Source of the DNA: JAWLDA01 sp041686855
GTDB taxonomy: Bacteria > Bacillota > Limnochordia > DTU080 > RSA5
NCBI GenBank assembly: GCA_041686855.1
Contig: JAWLDA010000003.1
Span: 124,001 to 188,000, forward strand
Reading direction: 5' to 3'
Length of the DNA stretch: 64,000 nucleotides
Positions 44,887 through 54,267 of the stretch are shown here, one piece after another. The notes beneath the pieces are model-generated. The model was not told the origin of the DNA, did not search any database, and was given only the letters and a program-made list of their open reading frames with translations. Position 1 is the stretch's first letter; every line of letters starts with the position of its first letter. The translations under genes and the position numbers were made by a program.

Positions 44887-45786
44887 TCACCCAAGCAATT
44901 GCTTCACCCACACGTTGAGGTCTTCAAAGCCCTCGTCGCCGATGCGAGAGTGATTGATGAGACGGCCGCGGTATTGGTAGCCGAAGCGTTTGAAGACCAC
45001 GTTCATCCCGAACGAAACAGAACGGGCTAGACCGTACAGCGCACCGTATTGCCTTCGTTGCAACTCTTCTTCGAGCGCTTGGATAAGAACGGAGATAAAC
45101 CCGTTGCCCCGATACTCCGGCAAGGTGCCACAGTCGGTGAGCTCGCCCGCAAAGTTCGACTGATCCAGGTACGCACCCGCGGCGCTAACCGGCGTCTCAC
45201 CGTCCCAAATCACCTTGTAGATCATGCCTTCCTTCATTGATTCGACGATGTAGTGCTCCCGGTGTATCGGGGTCGGGTAGTAATCAAAGATACGCCCATA
45301 CATCTCGGCGATGGCGCCCGCCTCGTCGGGACGTCCGTCCCGCAACTCGTACCCTGGACGTAAAGTGGCCTCTTGCTGCTGAGTGTCGGCCTCCCAGATT
45401 TGCTCGATGATCTCGTTCTCTTCGTCGAGACGACCGCTATAGCGCCGACCGGGATCGAGGAACCGGGACATGATGTAACCGTGAGATCCGCGGTAGTACC
45501 CTTTAAGGATTCCTTCCATCGTGTAGCCGCGGGAGAGGAAGGTTTCCCACTCGTCATCACGGCTGAGAAACGAAATCTTGCTCAAATCTCGCTCGCGGGC
45601 CAATGTTAGGACCGTGTGAATCAGCCCCTTGAGATCGGGCCCCTCGTGGCGTTGCACCTTAATTCGGGCATTATACACGTCAATCGTCAGTTCCGCCGTG
45701 AATCCATCGCCGCGGACGCGCCGGGTCTCAAAATCGTGCTGGAGGGGACTCTCGTCCAGCCTACTGTGTACATCGAGGGTCTGCAT
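44887..45786 (-). CDS. ablB: Putative beta-lysine N-acetyltransferase (GNAT family)
   Basis: The 299-aa protein starts at ATG 45786 with AAAGGAG 7 bases upstream. It shows the AblB pattern: an N-terminal half with KISFLSRDDEWETFLSRGYT and GILKGYYRGSHGYIM, then a GNAT domain with RDGRPDEAGAIAEMYGRIF and DCGTLPEYRGNGFISVLIQA (acetyl-CoA loop). AblB acetylates beta-lysine to the osmolyte N-epsilon-acetyl-beta-lysine. Its usual partner, lysine 2,3-aminomutase AblA, is not in this window. Confidence 0.85.
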   Translation of the reverse strand: MQTLDVHSRLDESPLQHDFETRRVRGDGFTAELTIDVYNARIKVQRHEGPDLKGLIHTVLTLARERDLSKISFLSRDDEWETFLSRGYTMEGILKGYYRGSHGYIMSRFLDPGRRYSGRLDEENEIIEQIWEADTQQQEATLRPGYELRDGRPDEAGAIAEMYGRIFDYYPTPIHREHYIVESMKEGMIYKVIWDGETPVSAAGAYLDQSNFAGELTDCGTLPEYRGNGFISVLIQALEEELQRRQYGALYGLARSVSFGMNVVFKRFGYQYRGRLINHSRIGDEGFEDLNVWVKQLLG

Positions 45787-45908
45787 CGACACGCTCCTTT
45801 TGTCAAATGCGTCATCTTAAGCTAGTTTGCGTCTAGGGGTTGGGGATATTCCCACGAATTCAGGGACGAGGGAAGCGTTTAGGGGACTCCTTCCAGGACT
45901 TGTGAGGG

Positions 45909-45941
45909 CTTCGTCCGGGGTTGGTGGGTCCCCGGACGAAG
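45909..45941 (-). terminator. 12-bp hairpin downstream of the MerR-type regulator gene
   Basis: CTTCGTCCGGGG and CCCCGGACGAAG pair perfectly around a 9-base loop, 10 bases past the end of the regulator gene. It lacks a U tract but is positioned as a terminator. Confidence 0.6.
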
Positions 45942-45950
45942 AGCAGCAAG

Positions 45951-46715
45951 CTAAGACGATTCCCTTTCTGCGTTGGCGATGATGGCGTCACAGACGTACT
46001 GAGCCATACCGGGGCGAATCGCATCGTACGTCGCTGTGAACCTGGGATCCGCGACGTACATCTTGCCCAGCTCGACATGCATCGCACGAGAACACGGGTA
46101 AAACCACCTATCGATTTGGAGTCGGTGTCGTTCGACGGCGTCCATCGCCCGAGGGTCCGTGGGCGCAACGCCCTGGGCCATCAGGGCAGCGAGGCTCTCG
46201 TTGATCTCGTCGCTCTCGGCTTTAAAGCGTTGCCAGTCTTCTTTGCCGTACTTTTTCGTTCGGCGTTGTGACTCACGGTACGCATCGGTGTGGCCCCAGC
46301 GCTCTTGCACTTCACTTTCGTACTCGGTTGGGTCGAAATCACCAAACACCTCGAACATCTCCTCTTTTGACAATTGAATCCCTCCCTCCAACGAGGCGAG
46401 CGTCCGGTCAATCAAATGGATGATGGCCCGCAAGCGCACCGTCTGCTTCTCGACGAGGCGACGCTGTGCGAGCAACGCCTGCCGTCTGTCAAAGGACGGG
46501 TCTCTCATCAGCTCTTGAATCTCTTTTAGGCTGAAACCCAACTCTTTGTAAAAGAGGATGTGCTGAAGCCGTTCGAGATCCCTGTTGGTGTACAGACGGT
46601 ATCCCGCCTCGGAACGTTCCGACGGGCTTAGGAGCCCCAGCGCGTCGTAATGGTGGAGCGTGCGTACACTCACGCGCGCGATCTTGGCCACCTCTCCAAT
46701 TTGGTACGCCATCAT
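45951..46715 (-). CDS. MerR family regulator with TipAS effector domain
   Basis: The 254-aa regulator starts at ATG 46715 with GAGGTGAG upstream; longer frames add a leader without homology. YQIGEVAKIARVSVRTLHHY and LGLLSPSERSEAGYRLY form the MerR winged helix. A linker helix follows, then a TipAS-like domain (about residues 130-250) with YESEVQERWG, DAYRESQRRT and YVADPRFTATYD. TipA-type proteins bind thiopeptide or other hydrophobic antibiotics. It is divergent from ung, and the intergenic region may contain its operator. Confidence 0.92.
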   Translation of the reverse strand: MMAYQIGEVAKIARVSVRTLHHYDALGLLSPSERSEAGYRLYTNRDLERLQHILFYKELGFSLKEIQELMRDPSFDRRQALLAQRRLVEKQTVRLRAIIHLIDRTLASLEGGIQLSKEEMFEVFGDFDPTEYESEVQERWGHTDAYRESQRRTKKYGKEDWQRFKAESDEINESLAALMAQGVAPTDPRAMDAVERHRLQIDRWFYPCSRAMHVELGKMYVADPRFTATYDAIRPGMAQYVCDAIIANAERESS

Positions 46716-46830
46716 ACTCACCTCGTTCACTTTGCAGCGTACACCATGACGTAACGTCAGAGTCAACTCGGGAAGTAGCCATTTAAACCAGGATTTCACA
46801 CGTGCATCCCGTATCCACGTGAAAGGAGAC

Positions 46831-47580
46831 ATGAACATAGGGGAGAGGCAAGTGGCACCTAAGCTGGATAACGATTGGGCCGAGATCTTGGATCGAGAGT
46901 TCGCTCAGCCCTATTATGTCGCCTTAAGAGAATTTTTGATCGAAGAATACCGATCCCGCACCATCTACCCGGACATGCACGATATCTTTAACGCGCTCCA
47001 CTTTACACCACTGGCCGAGACCAAGGTGTGTATCCTGGGACAGGATCCTTACCACGGGCCCGGTCAAGCCCATGGTTTGAGCTTCTCGGTAAAGCCTCCG
47101 GTAAAACCGCCTCCCTCGTTACAAAACATCTTTAAGGAGTTGCACTCCGACGTGGGCTGCCCGGTGCCCAACCACGGATCTCTCGAACATTGGGCCAGCG
47201 AGGGTGTCCTCTTGCTAAATACGGTGCTCACCGTTCGTCAAGGGCGGGCCAACTCGCACCGTGGTAAGGGATGGGAGGCCTTCACCGATCGAATCATCGA
47301 GTCACTCAATCACCGTGAGAGACCTCTAGTCTTTATCTTGTGGGGGCGCAACGCGCAAGCGAAGCGTTCGATGATCAACACTCAGCGCCACTTGGTGATC
47401 GAGTCGGCCCATCCCAGTCCATTCTCGGCGGATCGAGGCTTCTTTGGGAGCCGTCCCTTCTCGCGGACCAACGAATTCCTGAGGGGGTTAGGCGTCGCCC
47501 CCGTAAACTGGGAGATCCCTCCGATTGACGATGTCACGGTATCCTCTCACTTGGAATCGGGGATAAACGGGCGCAAGTAA
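46831..47580 (+). CDS. ung: Uracil-DNA glycosylase, family 1
   Basis: It excises uracil from DNA. VCILGQDPYHGPGQAHGLSF carries the catalytic Asp (water-activating loop). HGSLEHWASEGVLLLNTVLT and the late SAHPSPFSADRGFFGSRPFS (leucine loop and catalytic His) are intact. The start is probably ATG 46831, but GTG 46852 (with GGGAGAGG upstream) is as plausible. Its 3' end overlaps that of the convergent cyclase/prenyltransferase-like gene by 34 bases. Confidence 0.97.
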   Translation: MNIGERQVAPKLDNDWAEILDREFAQPYYVALREFLIEEYRSRTIYPDMHDIFNALHFTPLAETKVCILGQDPYHGPGQAHGLSFSVKPPVKPPPSLQNIFKELHSDVGCPVPNHGSLEHWASEGVLLLNTVLTVRQGRANSHRGKGWEAFTDRIIESLNHRERPLVFILWGRNAQAKRSMINTQRHLVIESAHPSPFSADRGFFGSRPFSRTNEFLRGLGVAPVNWEIPPIDDVTVSSHLESGINGRK

Positions 47581-49733
47581 ACGGTGGCGTACGTGGCGGA
47601 AGGGGAGAGTGTGCGCGTAAAGATGGAGTGTAACCGGCCGAACGAGGAGGGCGATCTCTGCCAAGAGCGCAGCAAGTACGCGCTGAGCTTGGCGTAACCT
47701 TCACTCGCCCAACCCTCACGCTCCGCCCAGGCCAAGACGGCCTTGCGAATCGATTCGGGGCTCTTCATCGGCGGAGGAAAGGCGGCCGTGGACGTCAGCT
47801 CGAGCGGCGCGCCGGTGCGTGTATCGATCCGCAAGGAGAGACCGGAGCGCTCCTTGCGGGCAAGCGACTCGCGCAGGACGCCGGGGATTTCAGGCACAAG
47901 CGCATCGCACTCGCTGGGCCAGCCCAACAAGGTAAGGACCGACTCTGTCACGTCTCGGCGCCACCCTGGTAATTCAAAGTATACCTTGCAATCCCATTCG
48001 CCCTCCGGGCCGATCCTAAAGCCGATCTCTTGGGGAAAGCCGACTTCATTTAAGTGGTCCAGCACCGAGAGGGTTCGAGGGTGTAAGGGAATCTGGGCGG
48101 CGGCCAACCCCGTCACTATGCGCGGTAGGCCCGGTGAATCGGCAGAGTGCAATACGTTTAGGTACACTTTCAGTTTGGGATAGGTTGAGGTTGCTTGCCA
48201 GGAGTCGACACTTTGATCGATTCCACCCCAAACCCCAAAGCGGAGGTCGACGGGGAGCGAAGCGGAGCGGGCCGTGACGCCGGCGAGGGCGCGGTGCACC
48301 CGCCGCCACTGCCGGGCCAGCCCGTGGGCGGAAGCGACTGCACCGAGGACTCGCAGACCGCTCAACGCTCGCTGTCGCGGCGGGAGATAGGGGGCGCCCA
48401 CTTCAGTTGCGTACCGCAGTGACCACCGCTCCTGTTCGGCCAGGACCGCGGAGAACTCGAGCGGCACTCCGCCTGAGAGCGACGAGAGTTGCTCAGACGG
48501 CCATGGTGAAGGCGGTGCGAGCGAACGGCGAGTGAGTGATGTGAAGAGTCTCTCGACGTCCGCCGCTGCCGACCGGGAGAAACCCACGACTACAGCGGCC
48601 TCACGTACGATTGGGGCAAACTCATCGCGGCGGGGACGGTGGTCCGATGACGATTGCATCGAGATCGCCAGAGGGCTCGGCGACCCTCCAGCGAGATCGA
48701 CACCCCGTTGGCCCTCTAACAGAAGGCTGAGCGCCCGTACAGCGGTGGCCGTGGTAAAGAGACGTCTGGTGTCGGGATAAAGCTCGGCGCGATTGTCATG
48801 GCGGATCGGATAAGAGCGAGGCACCCTCAAAATGGGCGAGGCAGGCCACCCTCCATCGGATTGTTGGAGTGCACAGAGTCGCTCCACGGCGCCTCCTGCC
48901 GCTGGGTGCCTTTGGTCGATAAGACGTTTGATGATGACGCTCCACGCGACTTCAAATGCGTTCGCTGCCGGCAACTCGGTGGGCACCGGATGGAGAAGTG
49001 GCGTTCGTCCAGCCGTGTGCCACACGCTAAGCGCCATTCCTGTCGTGTAGTGAGGCGTGGCCCACCAGTACCCGTTCCACACACCTTGTTGCGTCTGACT
49101 CGGTCGTAGTGAGGCAGCCCACTCCTGGTGCAGCTGCGTCTTGGAGAGGGCGCCGACCGCATCCAGGGCGAGGAGCGCGGCGGCCGTCAGGTCAGGGTAT
49201 GGCCGGGCCCACGCGTTCTCGGGATCCGGCGAACGATACGTGCAGTATGCCCCGGAAGCGTGGCGGTGCTCTTGCAAGAACGTAACAGCCGTCTCCGGCA
49301 CGTCTACGCCCAAACCGGCGAGGAGTATGAGGGCGTGAGCTGTTGAGTCGGCATCCGGCGCCACCCGATGATTGTACCCCCAACCTCTGCGAGGCCCAAG
49401 TTGGTCTAAAAGGGCAGCTCCAGCCCGCTCGGCAGACTGCAACGCAAGCCGAGCTGCCCGGCGGTTTACCTGGTCAGTAAGCAAACCCGCGGGTTCAAGT
49501 CGACTTAGAATTTTGGCCGCGCCGCGCAGAGATTCCCCGACGTACGCACTCACCCACGCTGTCGACGTACCGACCGCCAACCAAAAGTCGGTCCACACAC
49601 CGGACGGATCCTGTAGCCTCACCAAGTAAGAGACACCCCGTGTAAGCCGGCGCAAGAGGGTGTGGACGTCAGTCTTGGTCGACGGGGTTGGGAAAGATGA
49701 AGAGGTTTGATCCTTCACCCGCTTTAGGCTCAC
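47547..49733 (-). CDS. Fusion of squalene-cyclase/prenyltransferase-like toroid with an ABBA-type prenyltransferase-like domain
   Basis: The protein is about 728 aa from GTG 49733 (AAGGAG 6 bases upstream, inside the preceding gene). Residues ~20-340 show alpha/alpha-toroid repeats with QW-like elements (RLQDPSGVWTDFW, LCALQQSDGGWP) and a DADSTAHAL motif. This motif resembles the DxDD-T-A acid site of class II terpene cyclases with the last Asp replaced by Ser. The C-terminal half contains repeated strands KLKVYLN, DCKVYFELPGW and YATVYLRPF, reminiscent of the K-x-Y strands of ABBA/DMATS aromatic prenyltransferases. It is the last gene of the beta-rich operon. Activity is inferred only. Confidence 0.6.
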   Translation of the reverse strand: MSLKRVKDQTSSSFPTPSTKTDVHTLLRRLTRGVSYLVRLQDPSGVWTDFWLAVGTSTAWVSAYVGESLRGAAKILSRLEPAGLLTDQVNRRAARLALQSAERAGAALLDQLGPRRGWGYNHRVAPDADSTAHALILLAGLGVDVPETAVTFLQEHRHASGAYCTYRSPDPENAWARPYPDLTAAALLALDAVGALSKTQLHQEWAASLRPSQTQQGVWNGYWWATPHYTTGMALSVWHTAGRTPLLHPVPTELPAANAFEVAWSVIIKRLIDQRHPAAGGAVERLCALQQSDGGWPASPILRVPRSYPIRHDNRAELYPDTRRLFTTATAVRALSLLLEGQRGVDLAGGSPSPLAISMQSSSDHRPRRDEFAPIVREAAVVVGFSRSAAADVERLFTSLTRRSLAPPSPWPSEQLSSLSGGVPLEFSAVLAEQERWSLRYATEVGAPYLPPRQRALSGLRVLGAVASAHGLARQWRRVHRALAGVTARSASLPVDLRFGVWGGIDQSVDSWQATSTYPKLKVYLNVLHSADSPGLPRIVTGLAAAQIPLHPRTLSVLDHLNEVGFPQEIGFRIGPEGEWDCKVYFELPGWRRDVTESVLTLLGWPSECDALVPEIPGVLRESLARKERSGLSLRIDTRTGAPLELTSTAAFPPPMKSPESIRKAVLAWAEREGWASEGYAKLSAYLLRSWQRSPSSFGRLHSIFTRTLSPSATYATVYLRPFIPDSK

Positions 49734-51873
49734 TCCAAGCTCCTTGCCGGTCAAAGTACACATTCCTCACTTGATAGGTGAAACGACCGATCGCCCCAGC
49801 CTCTTCGCCCAAGATATCACTCAGGCCTCGGCGCATCGTCACCGTGCCGGTCGCCGCGTTCCGACCCAAGACCACCTGCTGAGGCGCGTAGCCGGGCCTG
49901 GAGATCTGAACTTCGACCTTGTAAAGCATGGCGTACGCCTCGGGCATCGATGGGGCCAAAAAGAGAGGACACTCGACATTGATCGCCCACGTCAACGTCG
50001 CCGTCGCAGCCACTGCGTGCACCCGGTCCAGCACTTCGGTGGGCGTCTCGGTGAGATCTTGGCCAAGAATCTCGACGGCGACGGCGTTCCACAGGAGTTG
50101 GTCGTCATCTGAATCGGGCTGCAGATCAATCGTGGCGGTGCCGCGCTCTTCGAGCTCAAGGGGGAAAGGCGCTTGAGTTGACGCGCTCACCACACTGATC
50201 GGCACCACGGAGTTTGGATCGTACTGCAGGAGGCGCGCGGCGCAGCCGCCAACGCGCACGCGCGTTCCTGTCTGATTCACCAGCTCGACTCGGGTTGGAG
50301 AGATCGCCTCCTTCTCGACGCGAATCTCGAGTGGGAGTCCAGCAAGGTCGTCCAAGTTGAGACGAACGGGAATGATTCGCTCGATGACGCGCCGGTCGTT
50401 CCCATTGCTCTCCGCATCGGATGTGCCGTCCGAACTTCGTGTCTCCTTCGTCTCGAGCGCGACGGTCACCTCTCCTGTCAAGCCGATACCACCTGTCAGC
50501 AATTCGCACAGGAACTTGTAAAACTCTAGTGACAGATCGAGCGTGATTTTGAATCCCCCGTCGAGACTGACGAACGCCTCTTCGCCGGCCAAAGAGCGAA
50601 TCTCTTCGGGGAACGCGCTCGTCAACCGCAGCTTGGCCGACTCGTAGCCGCCGACGACGACTGCAGGGGAGGCCAGGGCACCCGCGGTACTGTCGTAGAG
50701 GTAGTCACGCAATCCCGTCAGCTTCTGGGGATCGTGCCATGGCGCGGCCCCAAGGGTGACTCGCACCCGAGCTTCACCTTCGGCGTCTTCGTAGAGGGCG
50801 GCCATCATATGAGGCAGTCCTAATTCTGCGTTGTACGCAAGTCGCACTTCGTCGGGGAGACGGTAAATCGTGTTGGGGAACGGGGCGTGTCGAATCCAAC
50901 CGAAGCTGGTGTTCACCCAACCTTCGCCAAGGGAGTCCTGAGCGAGAAGCGCGCTGTAAATGTGCCGGTTTTGGGCAAGCTCCGGATCGAACGTGAACGG
51001 AATCGATCGCTCCAGCGTGACGCGCTTGAAGTCGGATCGGTGATCGCGCACCTTGGCGTCCTCAATGATCCTACGCACGTGGTCAACGTTTTCGGGCAGT
51101 GGACGAATCTTGTGTGGTGTCGTAATCACCCGGGTCGCCACAGGCTGAGCGTTTAGGTTCTTGACGGGAAGCATCCCGATGAAGCGACTCGGTACCCGGG
51201 TGATGGGTCGTGTATCGATCGGCCTCGGGTTGACGGGGTTGGTCTTTGGGCTCCTGGAGCTCTCCGCTTCATCGATCCAGTACCCGTATGAGAGTTTCAC
51301 CATCACCTTGGCTTGGGAGGACGCATCTCTCAGCGCGGCAAAGAGGCTCTCAACCTCCTCACTATCAAGCTTGGCGCCGACGCGAACGAGGAAGTTGGGA
51401 TCCACGGATTTTGGGGGGTTCTCGGTTGCTACGAGGGTCGGTTGATCAAAGACGCGCCGGCGCTTCGTGCCGCCGGCCTCCCGCCACTCCAAGCGCAACT
51501 CATCGACCCGCACATTGAAAGGCTCTGCCTGCGTAGCCAAATTGTGCGCCGGCGCCTCTTCCAAGGCAAAGTGAAGCCAGTACGAACCGTCGGCATCCTT
51601 GAGGAAGCGCACGTCCGGACCCACGGGCTCTACCGCGCGTTGAGCCACACGCAGTTGAGGCCGGTAGTAGGACTGCCCGTCCTTTGCCCGGTACGCCCTT
51701 CCATCTTGGAGAGGCTCCGATCCTTTTACGAAGTGTGGCGCGTCCTCATCGGCCTCTACCTGCATGACGTGGTGTAACTTGGCCAAATTGATACCGACGG
51801 CCAACCGCTGGGGTTGCACGAGCAGCTTCTTGTCCAACAGTTCGAGTTGGATGTTGTTCTTAGTCGGTGCCAT
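49669..51873 (-). CDS. Large beta-rich protein, divergent member of the operon family
   Basis: The protein is 734 aa from ATG 51873, with AAGGAG 7 bases upstream. It lacks the family N-terminal signature at its start. A related element, NTIYRLPDEVRLAYN, appears in the middle, followed by LPHMMAALYEDAEG. Its C-terminus ends with a repeat-like unit GRFTYQVRNVYFDRQGAWSE, then LFIF. The N-terminal 280 residues contain their own beta-rich module (YGYWIDE) and a Pro/Arg-rich linker. There is no signal peptide. Its 3' end overlaps the cyclase-like gene by 65 bases. The function is unknown. Confidence 0.7.
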   Translation of the reverse strand: MAPTKNNIQLELLDKKLLVQPQRLAVGINLAKLHHVMQVEADEDAPHFVKGSEPLQDGRAYRAKDGQSYYRPQLRVAQRAVEPVGPDVRFLKDADGSYWLHFALEEAPAHNLATQAEPFNVRVDELRLEWREAGGTKRRRVFDQPTLVATENPPKSVDPNFLVRVGAKLDSEEVESLFAALRDASSQAKVMVKLSYGYWIDEAESSRSPKTNPVNPRPIDTRPITRVPSRFIGMLPVKNLNAQPVATRVITTPHKIRPLPENVDHVRRIIEDAKVRDHRSDFKRVTLERSIPFTFDPELAQNRHIYSALLAQDSLGEGWVNTSFGWIRHAPFPNTIYRLPDEVRLAYNAELGLPHMMAALYEDAEGEARVRVTLGAAPWHDPQKLTGLRDYLYDSTAGALASPAVVVGGYESAKLRLTSAFPEEIRSLAGEEAFVSLDGGFKITLDLSLEFYKFLCELLTGGIGLTGEVTVALETKETRSSDGTSDAESNGNDRRVIERIIPVRLNLDDLAGLPLEIRVEKEAISPTRVELVNQTGTRVRVGGCAARLLQYDPNSVVPISVVSASTQAPFPLELEERGTATIDLQPDSDDDQLLWNAVAVEILGQDLTETPTEVLDRVHAVAATATLTWAINVECPLFLAPSMPEAYAMLYKVEVQISRPGYAPQQVVLGRNAATGTVTMRRGLSDILGEEAGAIGRFTYQVRNVYFDRQGAWSEPKAGEGSNLFIFPNPVDQD

Positions 51874-51933
51874 GAACACACTCCTTCCAGAGGGTCGTTC
51901 CAAAGAGTCGCCTGGCGCGAAATCGGTCGACGA

Positions 51934-54195
51934 TCACTCCCGTGGGGCTTCCAAAACCAAGATCGGATCGTCGGTCACTTGCCAGGCGACCTCCTGATTA
52001 TCCGTCCGGTCGTACCCCAGGAAGCGAAGGCGATATCGGAACGACGCGTTTTGCGGATCACGCAGAAGCACCTTCCACGTTTGGTCAAGGTTGGCGTCAG
52101 CCGCCCGAAACGCGAAATTCTTGGTCTCGTGAATTCCATTGGCGGGATCGGAGTACTCAAGGTAGAGCAGGACGAGTTGGTACCGGCTCCAGTCGATGAG
52201 CGCCGGTACGATCGTCACTTCCAAAACGTCGGAGGCCGCGGTCGGCACGGCGATGGTCTCGCCAAACTCCCGTTTGCGGTTCTTCAGCTCGTCTCTTGAG
52301 CCGTCTCGATTGATCACAATGACGTCGTACTCAATCTGACGATTACTCGGGTCGCGGACCGGCAAACTCCAGAGGCTGACCTCGCCGTTGCTGAGCAGTT
52401 CGGCGTGGTGCTCGGCAAAGAAATCGTTCGCCGGATCGCGATAACGAGCGTCGACGAGGATCTTTTCGACCGTTTGAAAGTTGGCTTGGGCTAAAAAGCG
52501 GACGCTTAGCGTGTGCTCAAACGGGTCCGTAATGGTGAGTGTCTCCGACTGCCCAACCTCCTCAGGACCCTCCATGCGCTGTCCGTTGGTGAGGTTGTAC
52601 GTGATCTGGTAGCGGTATGGCCCCGGATCCCCATCCCTGCCTGTATAGGTGAAGAAGGTAGCCGTCGGCTTCTCGTGCGTCAGCTCAAAGGATTGCTGGG
52701 CGCTGGGCAGATGGGAGCCCGGATAATGCATGTCGACGCGTACGGAGCGGACATTCTCCGGCATGGCGCCTAAAAGCAGCGTGACTTTGACAAACCCGAG
52801 TCTGCGGTAGGAGATGACGAGCTGTCGCTCCCGCGAGGTTAACGTGCCGGTTCGGGGAATGCGGATGCTCTCACCCGTATTCTTGTAGATCAGCTCACTC
52901 CAGTAGTTGTATGAATCTTTGGGTGTCCCGGAGGCGTCCTTGGCCATGATCTGACGGAAGCGACCCACATGGTCGGCGCTGCGGAAGAGCAGCTCCTTTG
53001 CCCGTTTCACACGCACGCCGCGCATCTCGTCTTGTTGGTCATAATCTAAAAAGACTTTGAGGGCGTACACCGGATCGTCCACAAAGTTTACGTTTGCGTT
53101 AACCGTCACGTCGAGTTCAGAGAAGTACGGGTTGCCGAGGTCGACGTAGAGTGTTTGACGGGCGATCTCTTCAGGAGAGAGCACCTCGCCGAGCTGGCTA
53201 TTCGGGTTAACCTGATGCTCGATGACGTCCGACCGGTTGATACGAATGTCGATCTCGCCCGTCATCTCTTTTTCGATCTCTTTGAGCCATTTGTTACTCG
53301 ATTGCTCTTCGGTGGCCGGCTCAAAGGCGGTCTCGAAGAAGCTGGGTAGAATGTTGGTCTCAATAATACGAAAGGCGAGTTGCTCGAGCTCCTGAGTCAC
53401 GTTGTCGGAAGGGTCGGCCTCCCGGAAGTCGCCGTCATCGATCTCGATCGTGAGGCTGTGAAACATCTCGCGAAACTCGGTGAGCGAACCAATCTCCGGC
53501 CACGTCTTTTTGTACACGACCTTGCCGTTTTTCTTTTTTGTATGCGTGACGATCGTGTGCTTCTTGAGCTCTTCGTAAAAGTCGCGCCTGTCACCGTAAA
53601 TGTGAATGGAGATGGCCGGGATGCGTGCCAAAAAGGACAGGTTGTACTCGATGATGGAGGGTACGATCCCTTTTTCGACGCTCTGTCGAAACAACTCCGA
53701 GCCGTCTTGACTCAGCATCTGTGAGAAACTGGCCAGATTCGCGCCGATCAAAGACGGTGACTGTGAACCGGCGGAGAATGGGACTAGGTCTTCGCTAAAA
53801 GTCTTGAATTGCACACTCCCCTGAGTAAAGACAGGGGGGTAGGCCAGCTCTGGTTCGATTCGAAAAATCGGAAGTCCCAAAAAGCGATACCCGAGATTCC
53901 GTTGTCCGTTGAGGATGCGCCGCAGGTGGGCTCGGATCTGCGCTTCATCCTCGGCCGAGACCGCTACCTGCGTGGAAAGGGAGAGGTAGGCGCGCTGCAC
54001 CTCGCGTTCGTCGGGTTGCAGGCGGTCGACGTCACGGGCGTATAGGATAAAGGTGAAGAGCGGGTTCCCCTCATCGTCCCGAGCGATGGTGGGACGCTCG
54101 GGCACCATGTAAAACTTGTGCGGGTCTTCATCGTCACGATAAAGAACGACGTGGTCAACCCCGGGAACCTTTAATGAGCCGTATAGAGAGAGCAC
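51934..54195 (-). CDS. Large beta-sandwich-repeat protein (operon family member)
   Basis: The product has 753 aa. The N-terminal signature reads LYRDDEDPHKFYMVPERPTI, and the second shared block includes PSIIEYNLSFLARIPAISIH followed by an aromatic/acidic helix. C-terminal repeats (about residues 430-750) include PYRYQITYNLTNGQ, VDARYRDPANDFF and LEYSDPANGIHETKNFAFRA, each with alternating strands, ending DDPILVLEAPRE. There is no signal peptide or membrane segment. AAAGGGG precedes the GTG start. It lies between the divergent member and the phospholipase D gene. Confidence 0.75.
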   Translation of the reverse strand: MLSLYGSLKVPGVDHVVLYRDDEDPHKFYMVPERPTIARDDEGNPLFTFILYARDVDRLQPDEREVQRAYLSLSTQVAVSAEDEAQIRAHLRRILNGQRNLGYRFLGLPIFRIEPELAYPPVFTQGSVQFKTFSEDLVPFSAGSQSPSLIGANLASFSQMLSQDGSELFRQSVEKGIVPSIIEYNLSFLARIPAISIHIYGDRRDFYEELKKHTIVTHTKKKNGKVVYKKTWPEIGSLTEFREMFHSLTIEIDDGDFREADPSDNVTQELEQLAFRIIETNILPSFFETAFEPATEEQSSNKWLKEIEKEMTGEIDIRINRSDVIEHQVNPNSQLGEVLSPEEIARQTLYVDLGNPYFSELDVTVNANVNFVDDPVYALKVFLDYDQQDEMRGVRVKRAKELLFRSADHVGRFRQIMAKDASGTPKDSYNYWSELIYKNTGESIRIPRTGTLTSRERQLVISYRRLGFVKVTLLLGAMPENVRSVRVDMHYPGSHLPSAQQSFELTHEKPTATFFTYTGRDGDPGPYRYQITYNLTNGQRMEGPEEVGQSETLTITDPFEHTLSVRFLAQANFQTVEKILVDARYRDPANDFFAEHHAELLSNGEVSLWSLPVRDPSNRQIEYDVIVINRDGSRDELKNRKREFGETIAVPTAASDVLEVTIVPALIDWSRYQLVLLYLEYSDPANGIHETKNFAFRAADANLDQTWKVLLRDPQNASFRYRLRFLGYDRTDNQEVAWQVTDDPILVLEAPRE

Positions 54196-54267
54196 GGGTG
54201 ATCACAACCCCTTTGTTTTACGAAGTCGTTTGACGCCTAATGTAGCGTCGGCAATGCTCGTTGGACG

